A stretch of DNA of 10,612 bases from Devosia equisanguinis (GTDB taxonomy: Bacteria; Pseudomonadota; Alphaproteobacteria; Rhizobiales; Devosiaceae): the NCBI GenBank assembly GCA_945888565.1, contig CAMDAL010000116.1, positions 1 through 10,612 on the forward strand, written 5' to 3'. How positions within the stretch are numbered: the first letter of the stretch is position 1; every line of letters starts with the position of its first letter. Positions 1 through 7,815 of this stretch are shown here, piece by piece. Position numbers and translations under genes: made by a program. A model generated the notes under the pieces. That model ran no database searches. It saw nothing but the letters and a program-made list of their open reading frames with translations, and was not told where the DNA came from.

Positions 1-49
1 ACACTGAAATCCAGAATGAAGAGAAGCCCTGCAGGCCCCTCACGAGGGT

Positions 50-114
50 GGCTGGATGTTCATGGAACGGCCGGCCGGATGCTCGTGGAATGGATGGCCG
101 GATGCCGTGGAATG
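50..114. repeat. Three degenerate 23-bp direct repeats, possible IS21-type end
   Basis: Three copies of a ~20-bp unit start at 50, 73 and 96, an exact 23-bp period. Their cores read GGCTGGATGTTCATGGAACG, GGCCGGATGCTCGTGGAATG and GGCCGGATGCCGTGGAATG. The third lacks one base. The period is not a multiple of three, so this is unlikely to be coding. IS21-family elements are known to carry several short repeats inside each end and to terminate in 5'-TG...CA-3'. Here the array runs into TGCGCA at 113-118, so the element end may lie near 118 with its body to the left, outside the window. The repeat is seen directly; the IS21 assignment is an inference. Confidence 0.65.
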
Positions 115-158
115 CGCACTCGAACACGGGATCGGCACTAGGAAAGACCTGGTACATT

Positions 159-182
159 TGAATGGATTCACAAATTGATTTG
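159..182. promoter_or_regulatory. Two abutting 12-bp palindromes, candidate LacI-family operator
   Basis: TGAATGGATTCA (159-170) is followed with no gap by CAAATTGATTTG (171-182). Each is a 5-2-5 inverted repeat. The pair lies 32 bp upstream of the ATG of the LacI-type regulator, where an autoregulatory operator would be expected. LacI-family proteins bind as dimers to short palindromes, but the usual central CG is missing here, so the assignment is tentative. No convincing -35/-10 pair was identified. Confidence 0.4.
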
Positions 183-214
183 CAGCCCTGCTCGTTTCGG
201 TCTACTCATTCTGT

Positions 215-1219
215 ATGAGCACGATCTCAAAGGTCGCCGAGAAGGCAGGCGTCTCCCGCACCACGGTCTCGCACGTGATCAACCACGCCGACCGCGTGTC
301 GAAATCGCTGCGCGAGCGGGTTAACGCGGCCATCGATGATTTGGGCTACGTGCCCAATCCGCAGGCGAAAAGCCTGCGGACTGGTCGGACCGACATGATT
401 GCCATCCTCATCCCTGACATCGGAAACCCGTTCTACACAGAGATAGTCAAGGCCGTGCAGGAAGGCCTGGAGAGGGCGGGCCTCGAGGCTCTGGTCTACA
501 ACACCGACGTCCCCGGCGGGCACGGCACGACCCATGGCCGCGACTATCTCCGCCAGATCAACCAGAAGCGCGTCGACGGCCTCATCGTAGGCGAGTTCGC
601 ACTGCACGGCATGGACGATGAACTGGCGAAGCGCGACACGCCAACCGTGTTCATCGGCCACCTGCCGAACAAGGCTGTCGACAGCGTCCAGTTCGACTAC
701 TTTGGCGGCGGCTACATCCTGGGCGAACATCTCGCCCAGCGCGGCCACAAGAACATTGTCCAGGTCACTGGCCCGCCGGTGTTCAAGTCCGCGATGGCTC
801 GCGCCGCCGGCTTTGAGAAGGCTCTCGCCGACAACGACGTACCCTTCGGCAAGAAGCAGCGCTTCGAGGGCAGCTATCTGCCGCCCTCCGGGCAGGAAGC
901 GGCGCGCTGGATCGCAACCTTCAAGGGCAAGGACCGCCCGACCGCCGTATTCTTCGGCAACTACCTGATGGCGATGGGTGCACTAGCCGAGTTCCATGAC
1001 CAGGGCGTGCGCATCCCAGACGACATCGCGGTCGTCATCTTCGGCGATCTGCCGCAACTCGAATACGTCCGCCCCAGGCTCACACGGGCGGCCGAAAGTC
1101 CCGGCGTGCTTGCAAAGCGGGCCACGGAGATGCTGCTCGAACGGCTCAACGGTGCGTTCGAGGGCCCACCGCGTTCAGAAGTCGTTGCCTGTCGGCTCCA
1201 AGTCTTCGACTCGAGCTAG
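215..1219 (+). CDS. LacI-family transcriptional regulator
   Basis: This is a DNA-binding repressor of 334 residues, the usual length for the LacI/GalR family. The N-terminal helix-turn-helix (about residues 4-23, SKVAEKAGVSRTTVSHVIN) and the following hinge (about 47-59, PNPQAKSLRTGRT) are typical. The rest is a periplasmic-binding-protein-like effector domain, opening with IAILIPDIGNPFYTEIV and containing the characteristic dimer-core pattern later on. The ATG at 215 is preferred because the family's canonical opening follows it directly. There is no clear Shine-Dalgarno upstream, so translation may be weak or nearly leaderless. The gene lies 82 bp upstream of a sugar-binding-protein gene on the same strand, so it is the probable local, sugar-responsive regulator of the transporter and hydrolase genes. 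The inducer cannot be read from the sequence. Confidence 0.95.
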   Translation: MSTISKVAEKAGVSRTTVSHVINHADRVSKSLRERVNAAIDDLGYVPNPQAKSLRTGRTDMIAILIPDIGNPFYTEIVKAVQEGLERAGLEALVYNTDVPGGHGTTHGRDYLRQINQKRVDGLIVGEFALHGMDDELAKRDTPTVFIGHLPNKAVDSVQFDYFGGGYILGEHLAQRGHKNIVQVTGPPVFKSAMARAAGFEKALADNDVPFGKKQRFEGSYLPPSGQEAARWIATFKGKDRPTAVFFGNYLMAMGALAEFHDQGVRIPDDIAVVIFGDLPQLEYVRPRLTRAAESPGVLAKRATEMLLERLNGAFEGPPRSEVVACRLQVFDSS

Positions 1220-1287
1220 CAGGGATTTCTGCGCATACACGCAGCTGTTTCAGGGGAGGCGGCTGCGAGACGGTAACAGAACGCTCC

Positions 1288-1294
1288 AAGGAGG
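1288..1294 (+). promoter_or_regulatory. Strong ribosome binding site of the solute-binding protein
   Basis: AAGGAGG lies 7 nt upstream of the ATG at 1302. It is the best Shine-Dalgarno in the window and fixes the start well inside a longer open frame that begins at about 996. Strong initiation fits the need for excess binding protein relative to the permeases. Confidence 0.85.
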
Positions 1295-1301
1295 AAGCGA
1301 A

Positions 1302-2633
1302 ATGACCACGATGTCCAACTTACCGTCGGGATGGTCCCGTCGGCAGATCATAAAGGGTGGCGCCGCATTAACTGCTGGCGCCTTCGCCGGCTTGCCAATC
1401 GGGAAGGCCTGGGCGCAGGACGATGCTCTGCACTTCTGGCAATTCTATGCACCAGACGGCGAGGTGAAGACCCAGGTTGACTGGTTTTTGAAGATGGCCG
1501 ACGACTGGAACGCTCAGAGCGAGGTGAAGGTCCAACTCGACTACATCGTCGACTACGTGAACGGCACGACGCTCTCGACCTCGTTCGCGTCTGGAGAGGG
1601 GCCGGATATCTTCCTCATCTCGCCCGGTGACTTCCTGCGCTACTACAATGGCGGTGTACTGCTCGACCTGACCCCATACATCACCCCTGAAGCACAGGCG
1701 GACTTCCCGGAGGGCGTTATCGCCAGCCGAAAAGTGGACGGCAAGATCTATGGCTTGCCCATGGAACTCGAGCCAATGGCGTTCTACTACTCGGTGAAGG
1801 CCTTCGAGGATGCCGGGCTGAACGAAAACGATGTGCCCCAGACCTGGGACCAACTGACCGAGGTTGCCAACAAACTGACGACTGCTGATCGATACGGCGT
1901 GCTTTTCGAGACGACCCCTGGCTACTACCAGAACTTCACCTGGTACCCCTTCATGTGGCAGGGTGGTGGCGAATTTCAGGGCGCCGACGGCAAGAGTGCC
2001 TTCGATTCACCCGGGGTTGTTGGGGCGCTGAAGCTATGGCAGGACCTGACCAACTCGGGTGCTGCCCCCCGCCAGGTGAACTCGGGTGGCTGGGACATTG
2101 TCGCCAATCTGGGTGCTGGTTACTGTGCGATGCAGAACATGGGTATCTGGGGCATCTCTGCAATGCAGAACAATGCGCCAGACGTCCCCTACGGCATCTT
2201 CAAGCTGCCGAGCCCCGCTGGCGGCAAGTATGTCACGGTTGGTGGCGGGTGGGCGTTCGTCGCCAACGCTGCCGGCAAGAACCCGGAAGCAGCGGCGAAG
2301 TTCATCGTCTGGGCGCTGGGATCGATGGCGCCAGACTCGATCAAGCGAGTTGTCGACTGGTGCACTGTCGCCAAGTCTGACATGCCAACCCGCACCAGTG
2401 CCGTGATCCAGGGCGCCGAGGCATTCAACAAGGGCAACCTCGGTATCTTTACGAAGGACATCCTGCCGGGTGTCCGGGCCGAGCCACGCCTGCCGCCGGA
2501 GGTCTACAAGATCATCTCCGACGCGATTCAGGCTACCCAACTCGGCGGCGCCGACCCACAGGCGACAGCCACTGCTGCAAGTCAGCAGCTTGACGCGTTC
2601 CTTGCAACCTATACCGGCGCACCAATGATGTAA
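1302..2633 (+). CDS. ABC transporter sugar-binding protein (CUT1, family 1), Tat-exported
   Basis: This is the periplasmic solute-binding component of a carbohydrate ABC importer, 443 residues, within the normal range for MalE/UgpB-like family 1 proteins. The N-terminus carries a twin-arginine signal: SRRQIIKGG (R13-R14), then a hydrophobic stretch and an AWA cleavage site at 36-38, giving a mature start at about QDD. The mature part has the family pattern, including SGEGPDIFLISPGDFLRYYNGG near the N-lobe, YGLPMELEPMAFYYS, and GGGWAFVANAAGKNPEAAAKFIVWAL in the C-lobe. A strong RBS at 1288-1294 sets the start. Export through Tat implies folding in the cytoplasm before export. It is followed by a stem-loop and then two permease genes. 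The ligand is unknown; neighbouring GH172-type genes point to a furanose-containing oligosaccharide (inference). Confidence 0.95.
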   Translation: MTTMSNLPSGWSRRQIIKGGAALTAGAFAGLPIGKAWAQDDALHFWQFYAPDGEVKTQVDWFLKMADDWNAQSEVKVQLDYIVDYVNGTTLSTSFASGEGPDIFLISPGDFLRYYNGGVLLDLTPYITPEAQADFPEGVIASRKVDGKIYGLPMELEPMAFYYSVKAFEDAGLNENDVPQTWDQLTEVANKLTTADRYGVLFETTPGYYQNFTWYPFMWQGGGEFQGADGKSAFDSPGVVGALKLWQDLTNSGAAPRQVNSGGWDIVANLGAGYCAMQNMGIWGISAMQNNAPDVPYGIFKLPSPAGGKYVTVGGGWAFVANAAGKNPEAAAKFIVWALGSMAPDSIKRVVDWCTVAKSDMPTRTSAVIQGAEAFNKGNLGIFTKDILPGVRAEPRLPPEVYKIISDAIQATQLGGADPQATATAASQQLDAFLATYTGAPMM

Positions 2634-2645
2634 GGAAGCAAGCAG

Positions 2646-2671
2646 CCGGAGCGGCGCTCCCGTCGCTCCGG
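2646..2671 (+). promoter_or_regulatory. Intercistronic stem-loop after the binding-protein gene
   Basis: CCGGAGCG (2646-2653) and CGCTCCGG (2664-2671) form a perfect 8-bp stem with a 10-nt loop, starting 12 nt after the stop codon of the binding-protein gene. No T-run follows, so it is not a standard intrinsic terminator. Known sugar ABC operons often carry a hairpin here that stabilises the upstream message or partly reduces readthrough, giving more binding protein than permease. That role is inferred. Confidence 0.6.
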
Positions 2672-2753
2672 TCTCCAAACCTGCCCTCGGCTGCGGCGCG
2701 CTGGCACCTCCACAAAGAATCTCTATCCCGGCCATTTGGTTCAACTCAACACT

Positions 2754-3707
2754 ATGCAATCAACACGAGACAGTAACTCGATACCGACCAGTGCCGTCGC
2801 CCGGCGGCGCACTGTTGGCCTGAGCCTGAAGCACCGCGAATGGATCGCGGGCTATTTGTTCATTGCACCGGATTTCCTCGGTCTTTTGCTGTTTATCGGC
2901 GCACCAATGATCCTTGCGCTGATGATGGGCTTCTTCAACGTCAACGGGTTTAGCGCCTTCACTTTCGTCGGCCTCGACAACTACAAGAAGATGTTGATCG
3001 ACCCGACCTTCTGGCAGTGCCTCAAGGTCACCTCGCTTTACGTTGTGTTGATCGTACCGGCGCTCTACGCTAGTGGCCTCGGCCTCGCGCTGCTCGTTCA
3101 GCGCACCGACCGGTTCAACACGGTCATGCGCGCGATGTTCTTTGCGCCGCAGATGGTAAGTCTTGTTGTCATCGCCGTGGTCTGGCAACTGATGAGCGCC
3201 GACAAGCAAGGCATAATCGCCCGTGCGCTCGCGGCAATCGGCGTGACCAACCTCTCGCTCCTCGGCAACCCGAGTCTGGCCCTCTACACCGTGGTCTTTA
3301 TCACCGTGTGGTTCTCCATGGGCTTCTACATGTTGATCTTTCTCGGTGGCCTTCAGGATATCCCTAGGGAGTACTACGAAGCAGCCGAGATCGACGGTGC
3401 CGGGCGGGTGCAGCGCTTCTGGCATATCACCCTCCCGCTTCTGCGGCCGACAAGCTTCTTCATACTCCTCACCTCCCTCGTTGCGGCTGTCGCTGGGTCG
3501 CAGGCCTTCGACCTCATCTACGTGATGACCAAGGGCGGGCCTGCCAACGCCACCCAGGTTATCGTCGTCTACATCTACCAGCAGGCTTTCCAGTTCGGCG
3601 CCTTCGGCTATGCGGCGGCGATGGCCTCGATCCTCGTCGCCATCCTGCTATTGGTCACCGGCGTCCTCTTCCTCCTGACGCGCGGCGGGCGCTTTTCCTA
3701 TGAGTGA
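2754..3707 (+). CDS. ABC sugar permease, MalF type (CUT1)
   Basis: This is an inner-membrane subunit that pairs with the next gene product to form the translocation pore. It has 317 residues with about six hydrophobic segments, the first at about 31-60. The cytoplasmic EAA loop that docks the ATPase is clear at about 209-229 (EAAEIDGAGRVQRFWHITLP). The start is uncertain. The ATG at 2754 has no good Shine-Dalgarno, and a TTG at 2736 in the same frame would add six residues. The ATG is preferred because of its codon. The gene sits 120 bp after the binding-protein gene, and its end overlaps the second permease gene by 8 bp, indicating translational coupling. The family is well supported; the transported substrate is not known. 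Confidence 0.93.
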   Translation: MQSTRDSNSIPTSAVARRRTVGLSLKHREWIAGYLFIAPDFLGLLLFIGAPMILALMMGFFNVNGFSAFTFVGLDNYKKMLIDPTFWQCLKVTSLYVVLIVPALYASGLGLALLVQRTDRFNTVMRAMFFAPQMVSLVVIAVVWQLMSADKQGIIARALAAIGVTNLSLLGNPSLALYTVVFITVWFSMGFYMLIFLGGLQDIPREYYEAAEIDGAGRVQRFWHITLPLLRPTSFFILLTSLVAAVAGSQAFDLIYVMTKGGPANATQVIVVYIYQQAFQFGAFGYAAAMASILVAILLLVTGVLFLLTRGGRFSYE

Positions 3708-4563
3708 GAGTACCCCTCCCACGGGTGGCGGCGCGATGATCGGGCGCAAGCAGGTCGACATGGTCCGGCTCGTCTGGATGATGGTAGCGCTCGTGCTTGG
3801 GCTGATGACAGTCTTCCCGTTGTTCTGGATGATCTCGATCGCCTTCAAGCCCGCCTCCGAGGTGTTCCAGCCTAATCTGCTGCCGGTGGCGCCGAGCTCG
3901 GCCAACTTCCTCTACGTGCTGACCGAGGTGCCCTTCCTCAAATACCTCGGCAATACCTTCTTCATCTCGGCCGTAGTCACCGTCGTCGCGCTCTTTTTTC
4001 ACACCATGGCCGGCTACGCGCTGGCGCGCCTCCGCTTTCCCGGCCGCGAGACCATCTTTGTCTTGATCTTTTCAACCTTTCTCGTGTCGCTCCCGGTGAT
4101 TATCGTGCCGCTCTTCATTCTCGTGCGGTCGATGGGTTTGCTGAACACCTACGCCGGTGTCATCCTGCCGTCGATCTTCCACGCCTTCGGCATCTTCCTC
4201 CTCCGCCAGTACTACCTGTCGCTGCCGCGTGAGCTGGAGGAGGCCGCGTTGATCGATGGCGCAAGTTATTGGCGCATCTATTGGAGCGTCGTCCTGCCGC
4301 TAAGCAAGCCGATCATCGCTTCTCTCGCGGTTCTCTTCTTCCTCGCCAACTGGAATTCGTTCCTCTGGCCGCTGACTGTCGCAAGCGACAAGGACCTCTG
4401 GGTAGTGCAGATTGGCATCGCCAACTTCCGGAGCCAGTACTCGACATCCTGGAACTACATCATGGCCGCCTCGACGATCGTCGCGACGCCGATGCTCATT
4501 CTCTTCGTGATCTTCCAGCGGCAGATCATGGAGTCTATCAAGACATCCGGCATCAAGGGCTGA
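3700..4563 (+). CDS. ABC sugar permease, MalG type (CUT1)
   Basis: This is the second pore subunit, 287 residues, typical for MalG-like proteins. It has about six membrane segments, beginning at about 22-48 (VRLVWMMVALVLGLMTVFPLF is the first stretch). The EAA loop is at about 181-200 (EAALIDGASYWRIYWSVVLP), and the usual NTFFIS and ALARLRFPGR motifs come before it. The ATG at 3700 overlaps the preceding stop codon (3705-3707). An in-frame ATG at 3736 is an alternative that would remove 12 poorly conserved residues. No ATPase gene follows; the next gene, 31 bp downstream, encodes a GH172-type protein. A shared UgpC/MsmK-type ATPase encoded elsewhere must then be assumed. Confidence 0.94.
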   Translation: MSESTPPTGGGAMIGRKQVDMVRLVWMMVALVLGLMTVFPLFWMISIAFKPASEVFQPNLLPVAPSSANFLYVLTEVPFLKYLGNTFFISAVVTVVALFFHTMAGYALARLRFPGRETIFVLIFSTFLVSLPVIIVPLFILVRSMGLLNTYAGVILPSIFHAFGIFLLRQYYLSLPRELEEAALIDGASYWRIYWSVVLPLSKPIIASLAVLFFLANWNSFLWPLTVASDKDLWVVQIGIANFRSQYSTSWNYIMAASTIVATPMLILFVIFQRQIMESIKTSGIKG

Positions 4564-4594
4564 GCCCAACCACACGAACCCAAGGGGATCCAAC

Positions 4595-5722
4595 ATGGCT
4601 GCCTTCAACGGACTCGGCTCCAACCTTTCCAATCTCTACCGGCTGAGCAACGCCAGGACCCGCTCCATCTCGCCCGAAAACTTTGACGGTGAGAAGGGCA
4701 GCGGCGGTATGGCGACCGAGGGCACCGGCGCGGTCCATGCGCGCGGCCTTGGGCCCAACGGCAGCGGGCTGGGCTGGAAGGTTTCACCATCGATCCGCAT
4801 CGAGCCGGGCGAGAAGCGTGTGCTGGCCGATATCCGCGGCATGGGCGCAATCCAGCAAATCTGGCTGACGACGGCAAATCTGCGCTGGCGCAGCCTGATT
4901 GTCCGTATGTGGTGGGACGATCAGGAGAACCCCTCGGTCGAAGCGCCGCTCGGCGATTTCTTTTGCTCGGGCTGGGGCCAGTTCGCGCAGATCAGTTCGC
5001 TCGCCGTGTGTGTCAATCCCGGCCGCGCCTTCAACTGCTATTGGGAGATGCCCTTTCGCAAGGCGGCGCGCATCGAGATCGAAAACACCGACGCGACCGA
5101 CTTTGGCATCATCTACTACCAGATCAATTATTCTCTTACCGAAGTCCCCGAGGACGCCGCCTACTTCCACGCAAAATTCCGCCGCACCAACCCGCTCCCC
5201 TACGCCTCCGACTATACCATCATCGACGGCATCAAGGGGCGGGGCCACTATGTCGGCACGTACATGGCCTGGGGCGTCAACAATTCCGGCTGGTGGGGCG
5301 AGGGCGAGGTGAAGTTCTTCATGGATGGCGACCGCGACTATCCCACTATCTGTGGCACTGGTACCGAGGACTATTTCTGCGGCGCCTACAATTTCGATGG
5401 CGGCGTTGTGGACGACACGGTGGACAGCCGCTATCGGGAATACACTACGCCTTATGCCGGCCTGCCGCAGGTGCTGCGCCCCGACGGCACCTATCGGAGC
5501 CAGACCCGCTTCGGAATGTACCGCTGGCACCTGAGCGACCCGATCCGATTCGACAGCGATCTGCGCGTCACCATCCAGGCGCTGGGCTGGCGGACCGAGA
5601 AGAAGGACCGACGCTACCTGCCGCTGCAGGACGATATTGCCTCGGTCGCCTTCTGGTACCAGACGCTCCCGAGCGTGCCGTTCGAGCCACTGCCTGACCG
5701 CGATTATCTCGAGGTCATTTGA
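4595..5722 (+). CDS. DUF2961 family protein (GH172-type glycosidase), copy 1
   Basis: This 375-residue protein has no signal peptide or membrane segment and is predicted to be cytoplasmic. The DUF2961 hallmarks are visible: LIVRMWWDDQENPSVEAPLGDFF (begins at about 101), NCYWEMPFRK (147-156), AAYFHAKFRR (188-197), WWGEGEVKFFMDGD (233-246) and GTGTEDYF (254-261). Characterised DUF2961 members were assigned to GH172 and cleave or rearrange furanosides (difructose dianhydride I and D-arabinofuranosyl linkages), using two glutamates of this region. E236/E238 in GEGE and E258 in GTED are the candidates here. The ATG at 4595 is preceded by AAGGGG at a suitable distance. It is 31 bp after the permease gene, and its stop overlaps a possible TTG start of the next gene, so it is probably part of the same transcript. 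The exact substrate is unknown. Confidence 0.88.
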   Translation: MAAFNGLGSNLSNLYRLSNARTRSISPENFDGEKGSGGMATEGTGAVHARGLGPNGSGLGWKVSPSIRIEPGEKRVLADIRGMGAIQQIWLTTANLRWRSLIVRMWWDDQENPSVEAPLGDFFCSGWGQFAQISSLAVCVNPGRAFNCYWEMPFRKAARIEIENTDATDFGIIYYQINYSLTEVPEDAAYFHAKFRRTNPLPYASDYTIIDGIKGRGHYVGTYMAWGVNNSGWWGEGEVKFFMDGDRDYPTICGTGTEDYFCGAYNFDGGVVDDTVDSRYREYTTPYAGLPQVLRPDGTYRSQTRFGMYRWHLSDPIRFDSDLRVTIQALGWRTEKKDRRYLPLQDDIASVAFWYQTLPSVPFEPLPDRDYLEVI

Positions 5723-5727
5723 ACGCC

Positions 5728-7815
5728 ATGGCTGCGCTCCCAGCAGATTACCTCGAGCGCGTCTACGCTGGCGTGCTCGGCAAGCTCATCGGCGTCTACC
5801 TCGGCCGCCCGTTCGAGGGTTGGAGCTATGAGCGCATCGTCGAAGAGCTGGGCCCGATCGAGTACTATGTGAATGAGCGGCTGAATCAGCCGCTGGTCGT
5901 GACCGACGACGATGTTAGCGGCACCTTCACCTTCGTTCGCGCCCTCGAGGACTACGGCGTTTCGCCCGACCTCAGGGCCGAGTCGATCGGCAAGGCGTGG
6001 CTCAACTACCTTGTCGAGCACCGCACCATCCTGTGGTGGGGTGGCAACGGCATGTCTACTGAGCATACCGCCTGGCTCAACCTCAAGCGCGGCATCCCGG
6101 CGCCGACGTCCGGCTCGATTGCGACCAACGGCGCGACTGTGGCCGAACAGATCGGCGCTCAGATCTTCATCGACGGCTGGGCCATGGTCGCGCCCGGCCA
6201 ACCGAAGCTGGCGGCCACTCTGGCGCAGCGGGCCGGGAGCGTCAGCCATGATGGCGAGGCTGTGTATGCCGCGATGCTGTGGGCGGCGATGGAAGCCGAA
6301 GCGTTCAGTTCAAGCGACATAGAGCATCTCCTTGACATAGGGCTCTCCCTCATCCCGCGCGATTGTCAGATCGCAAGGCTGATCGCCGATATCCGGGGCT
6401 GGCGCAAGCAACACGCCGACTGGCGTGACACCCGCTCCGAGATCGAGGCGCGATACGGCTACGACAAGTTCCCCGGCAACTGCCACGTCGTGCCCAACCA
6501 CGCCGTGATGATATTGGCCATGCTCTACGCGCCCGACGATTTCTCGCGGGCCCAGATGATCGTGAACACTTCGGGCTGGGATACCGACTGCAACGCGGGG
6601 AATGTTGGCTGCCTGATGGGCTTGATGCTGGGGCTCGACGGCCTCGCCACCGGGCCCGACTGGCGCGGGCCAATCGCCGACCGCATGTTGATGTCGTCCG
6701 CTGACGGTGGCAACTCGATCAACGACGCCCTGCGCGTGAGCTATCAGCTCGCCGGCTTCGGCCGCCAGCTTGCCGGCGAGCCGCCCATCCTCGCCCCGAA
6801 GGACGGCGCGCGCTTCCACTTCTCACTCCGGGGCAGCGTGCAGGGTTTTCGGCCGCAGACCAACCTCGCACATCTCGATAACGTCGCAGGCGAGGGCCTC
6901 GCGCTCCGCTTCAGTCTGCTTGATGCAGGGCAAGTCGCGTCCGCAACGACGCCGGTGTTCTCGCCGCCTGATGTCGCCCAGATGCGCAGCTACGAACTTA
7001 TGGCGACGCCGCTGCTCAACCCGGGCCAGGTCATAAAGGCCCGTGTCACGGCACCGAACGACAATGTCGGCGCCGTCAGTGTTCGCCTGCGGCTGGGCGT
7101 CTACCGCGGTGACGACAATCTGCACGATCGCGATGGTGAGGCGGTGACACTTCAGCCGGGCGAAGAGCGTTTGCTGACGTGGATCGTACCTGATCTCGGT
7201 GGGCAGCCGATCGGCGAGGTCGGCGTCGCCGTTAGCGCCGGCGACCGCGCGAGTGGCTCAGTCATCCTCGACTATCTCCGCTGGGACGGTGTGCCCGAGG
7301 TCCGGCTGGCACGGCCCAAGGATGGCGGCGAGTTCTGGCGGCGGGCCTGGGTCAACGGCGTGACCTCGTTCTGGCCGTGGCAGAAGGCGTTCCGCATCAA
7401 TCAGTCTAGCGGCGAGGGGCTTCTCGCTTATGGCACGCGCGAATGGGCCGACTATGCGGTCGCCTGCGACCTCACGGTCAATCTCGGCGACGGCGGTGTC
7501 GCCGTGCGCGTGCAGGGCATGCGGCGCTACTATGCCGTCCGCCTGTTGCGCCGAGGCGCACTACAGATCGTCCGCGTCCGCGACGACGAGCAGCTTGTCC
7601 TGTCCGAGTGCCCGTTTCCCTCCGTGCTTGATAAGAGCGTAAGCCTACGCGCTACAGTGCGAGGTCCAGCTATCACAGTAGTCGCCGACGGCGTCATGCT
7701 TGCCGCCAGCGACGACTCGCCTGAGCGCCTCGCCAATGGCGGCATCGGCCTGATTGTCACCGACGGCATGCTCCAGACCGATGCGGTGACCGTCAGCGGC
7801 TCCAGCGCTCCCTGA
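5728..7815 (+). CDS. ADP-ribosylglycohydrolase-fold protein with beta-rich C-terminal half
   Basis: This is a 695-residue protein without a signal peptide. Residues about 8-345 form an ADP-ribosylglycohydrolase (ARH/DraG) domain: GVLGKLIGVYLGRPFEG at 15-31, TDDDVSGTF at 59-67 (metal-binding acidic cluster), SHDGEAVYAA at 173-182, and the second metal motif SGWDTDCNAGNVGCLMG at 282-298. ARH enzymes remove ADP-ribose with paired Mg2+ ions. Homologues in sugar operons may act on other ribofuranosides (inference). Residues about 360-695 are unlike standard ARH. They look beta-rich, and the last ~150 (WPWQKAFRINQSSGEGLLAYG, then FPSVLDKSVSLRATV) resemble concanavalin-like or carbohydrate-binding folds. 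The ATG at 5728 is chosen; a TTG at 5719, overlapping the previous stop and closer to GAGG at 5711-5714, is a real alternative. The 3' end overlaps a convergent gene by 23 bp. Confidence 0.85.
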   Translation: MAALPADYLERVYAGVLGKLIGVYLGRPFEGWSYERIVEELGPIEYYVNERLNQPLVVTDDDVSGTFTFVRALEDYGVSPDLRAESIGKAWLNYLVEHRTILWWGGNGMSTEHTAWLNLKRGIPAPTSGSIATNGATVAEQIGAQIFIDGWAMVAPGQPKLAATLAQRAGSVSHDGEAVYAAMLWAAMEAEAFSSSDIEHLLDIGLSLIPRDCQIARLIADIRGWRKQHADWRDTRSEIEARYGYDKFPGNCHVVPNHAVMILAMLYAPDDFSRAQMIVNTSGWDTDCNAGNVGCLMGLMLGLDGLATGPDWRGPIADRMLMSSADGGNSINDALRVSYQLAGFGRQLAGEPPILAPKDGARFHFSLRGSVQGFRPQTNLAHLDNVAGEGLALRFSLLDAGQVASATTPVFSPPDVAQMRSYELMATPLLNPGQVIKARVTAPNDNVGAVSVRLRLGVYRGDDNLHDRDGEAVTLQPGEERLLTWIVPDLGGQPIGEVGVAVSAGDRASGSVILDYLRWDGVPEVRLARPKDGGEFWRRAWVNGVTSFWPWQKAFRINQSSGEGLLAYGTREWADYAVACDLTVNLGDGGVAVRVQGMRRYYAVRLLRRGALQIVRVRDDEQLVLSECPFPSVLDKSVSLRATVRGPAITVVADGVMLAASDDSPERLANGGIGLIVTDGMLQTDAVTVSGSSAP

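Noticed and set aside
1231..1246. CTGCG/CGCAG inverted repeat downstream of the regulator gene
   Set aside because: A five-base stem with no T-run is common by chance in GC-rich DNA and too weak to call a terminator or operator.
996..1301. Extended N-terminus of the binding-protein frame
   Set aside because: The frame is open upstream but overlaps the regulator gene; the strong RBS and the Tat signal place the true start at 1302.
4784..5530. 248-codon open frame antisense to the first GH172 gene
   Set aside because: The sense strand encodes the complete DUF2961 signature; the antisense product is valine/alanine-rich without known motifs.
5719..5727. TTG start giving a 4-bp stop/start overlap with the first GH172 gene
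   Set aside because: It is plausible because GAGG lies 4 nt upstream, but ATG at 5728 is the more common start codon and keeps the whole ARH domain. Kept only as an alternative.
6310..6819. Long open frame antisense to the ADP-ribosylglycohydrolase-like gene
   Set aside because: It is a shadow of GC-rich coding sequence on the other strand, lacks a recognisable family or ribosome binding site, and the sense frame carries clear conserved motifs.
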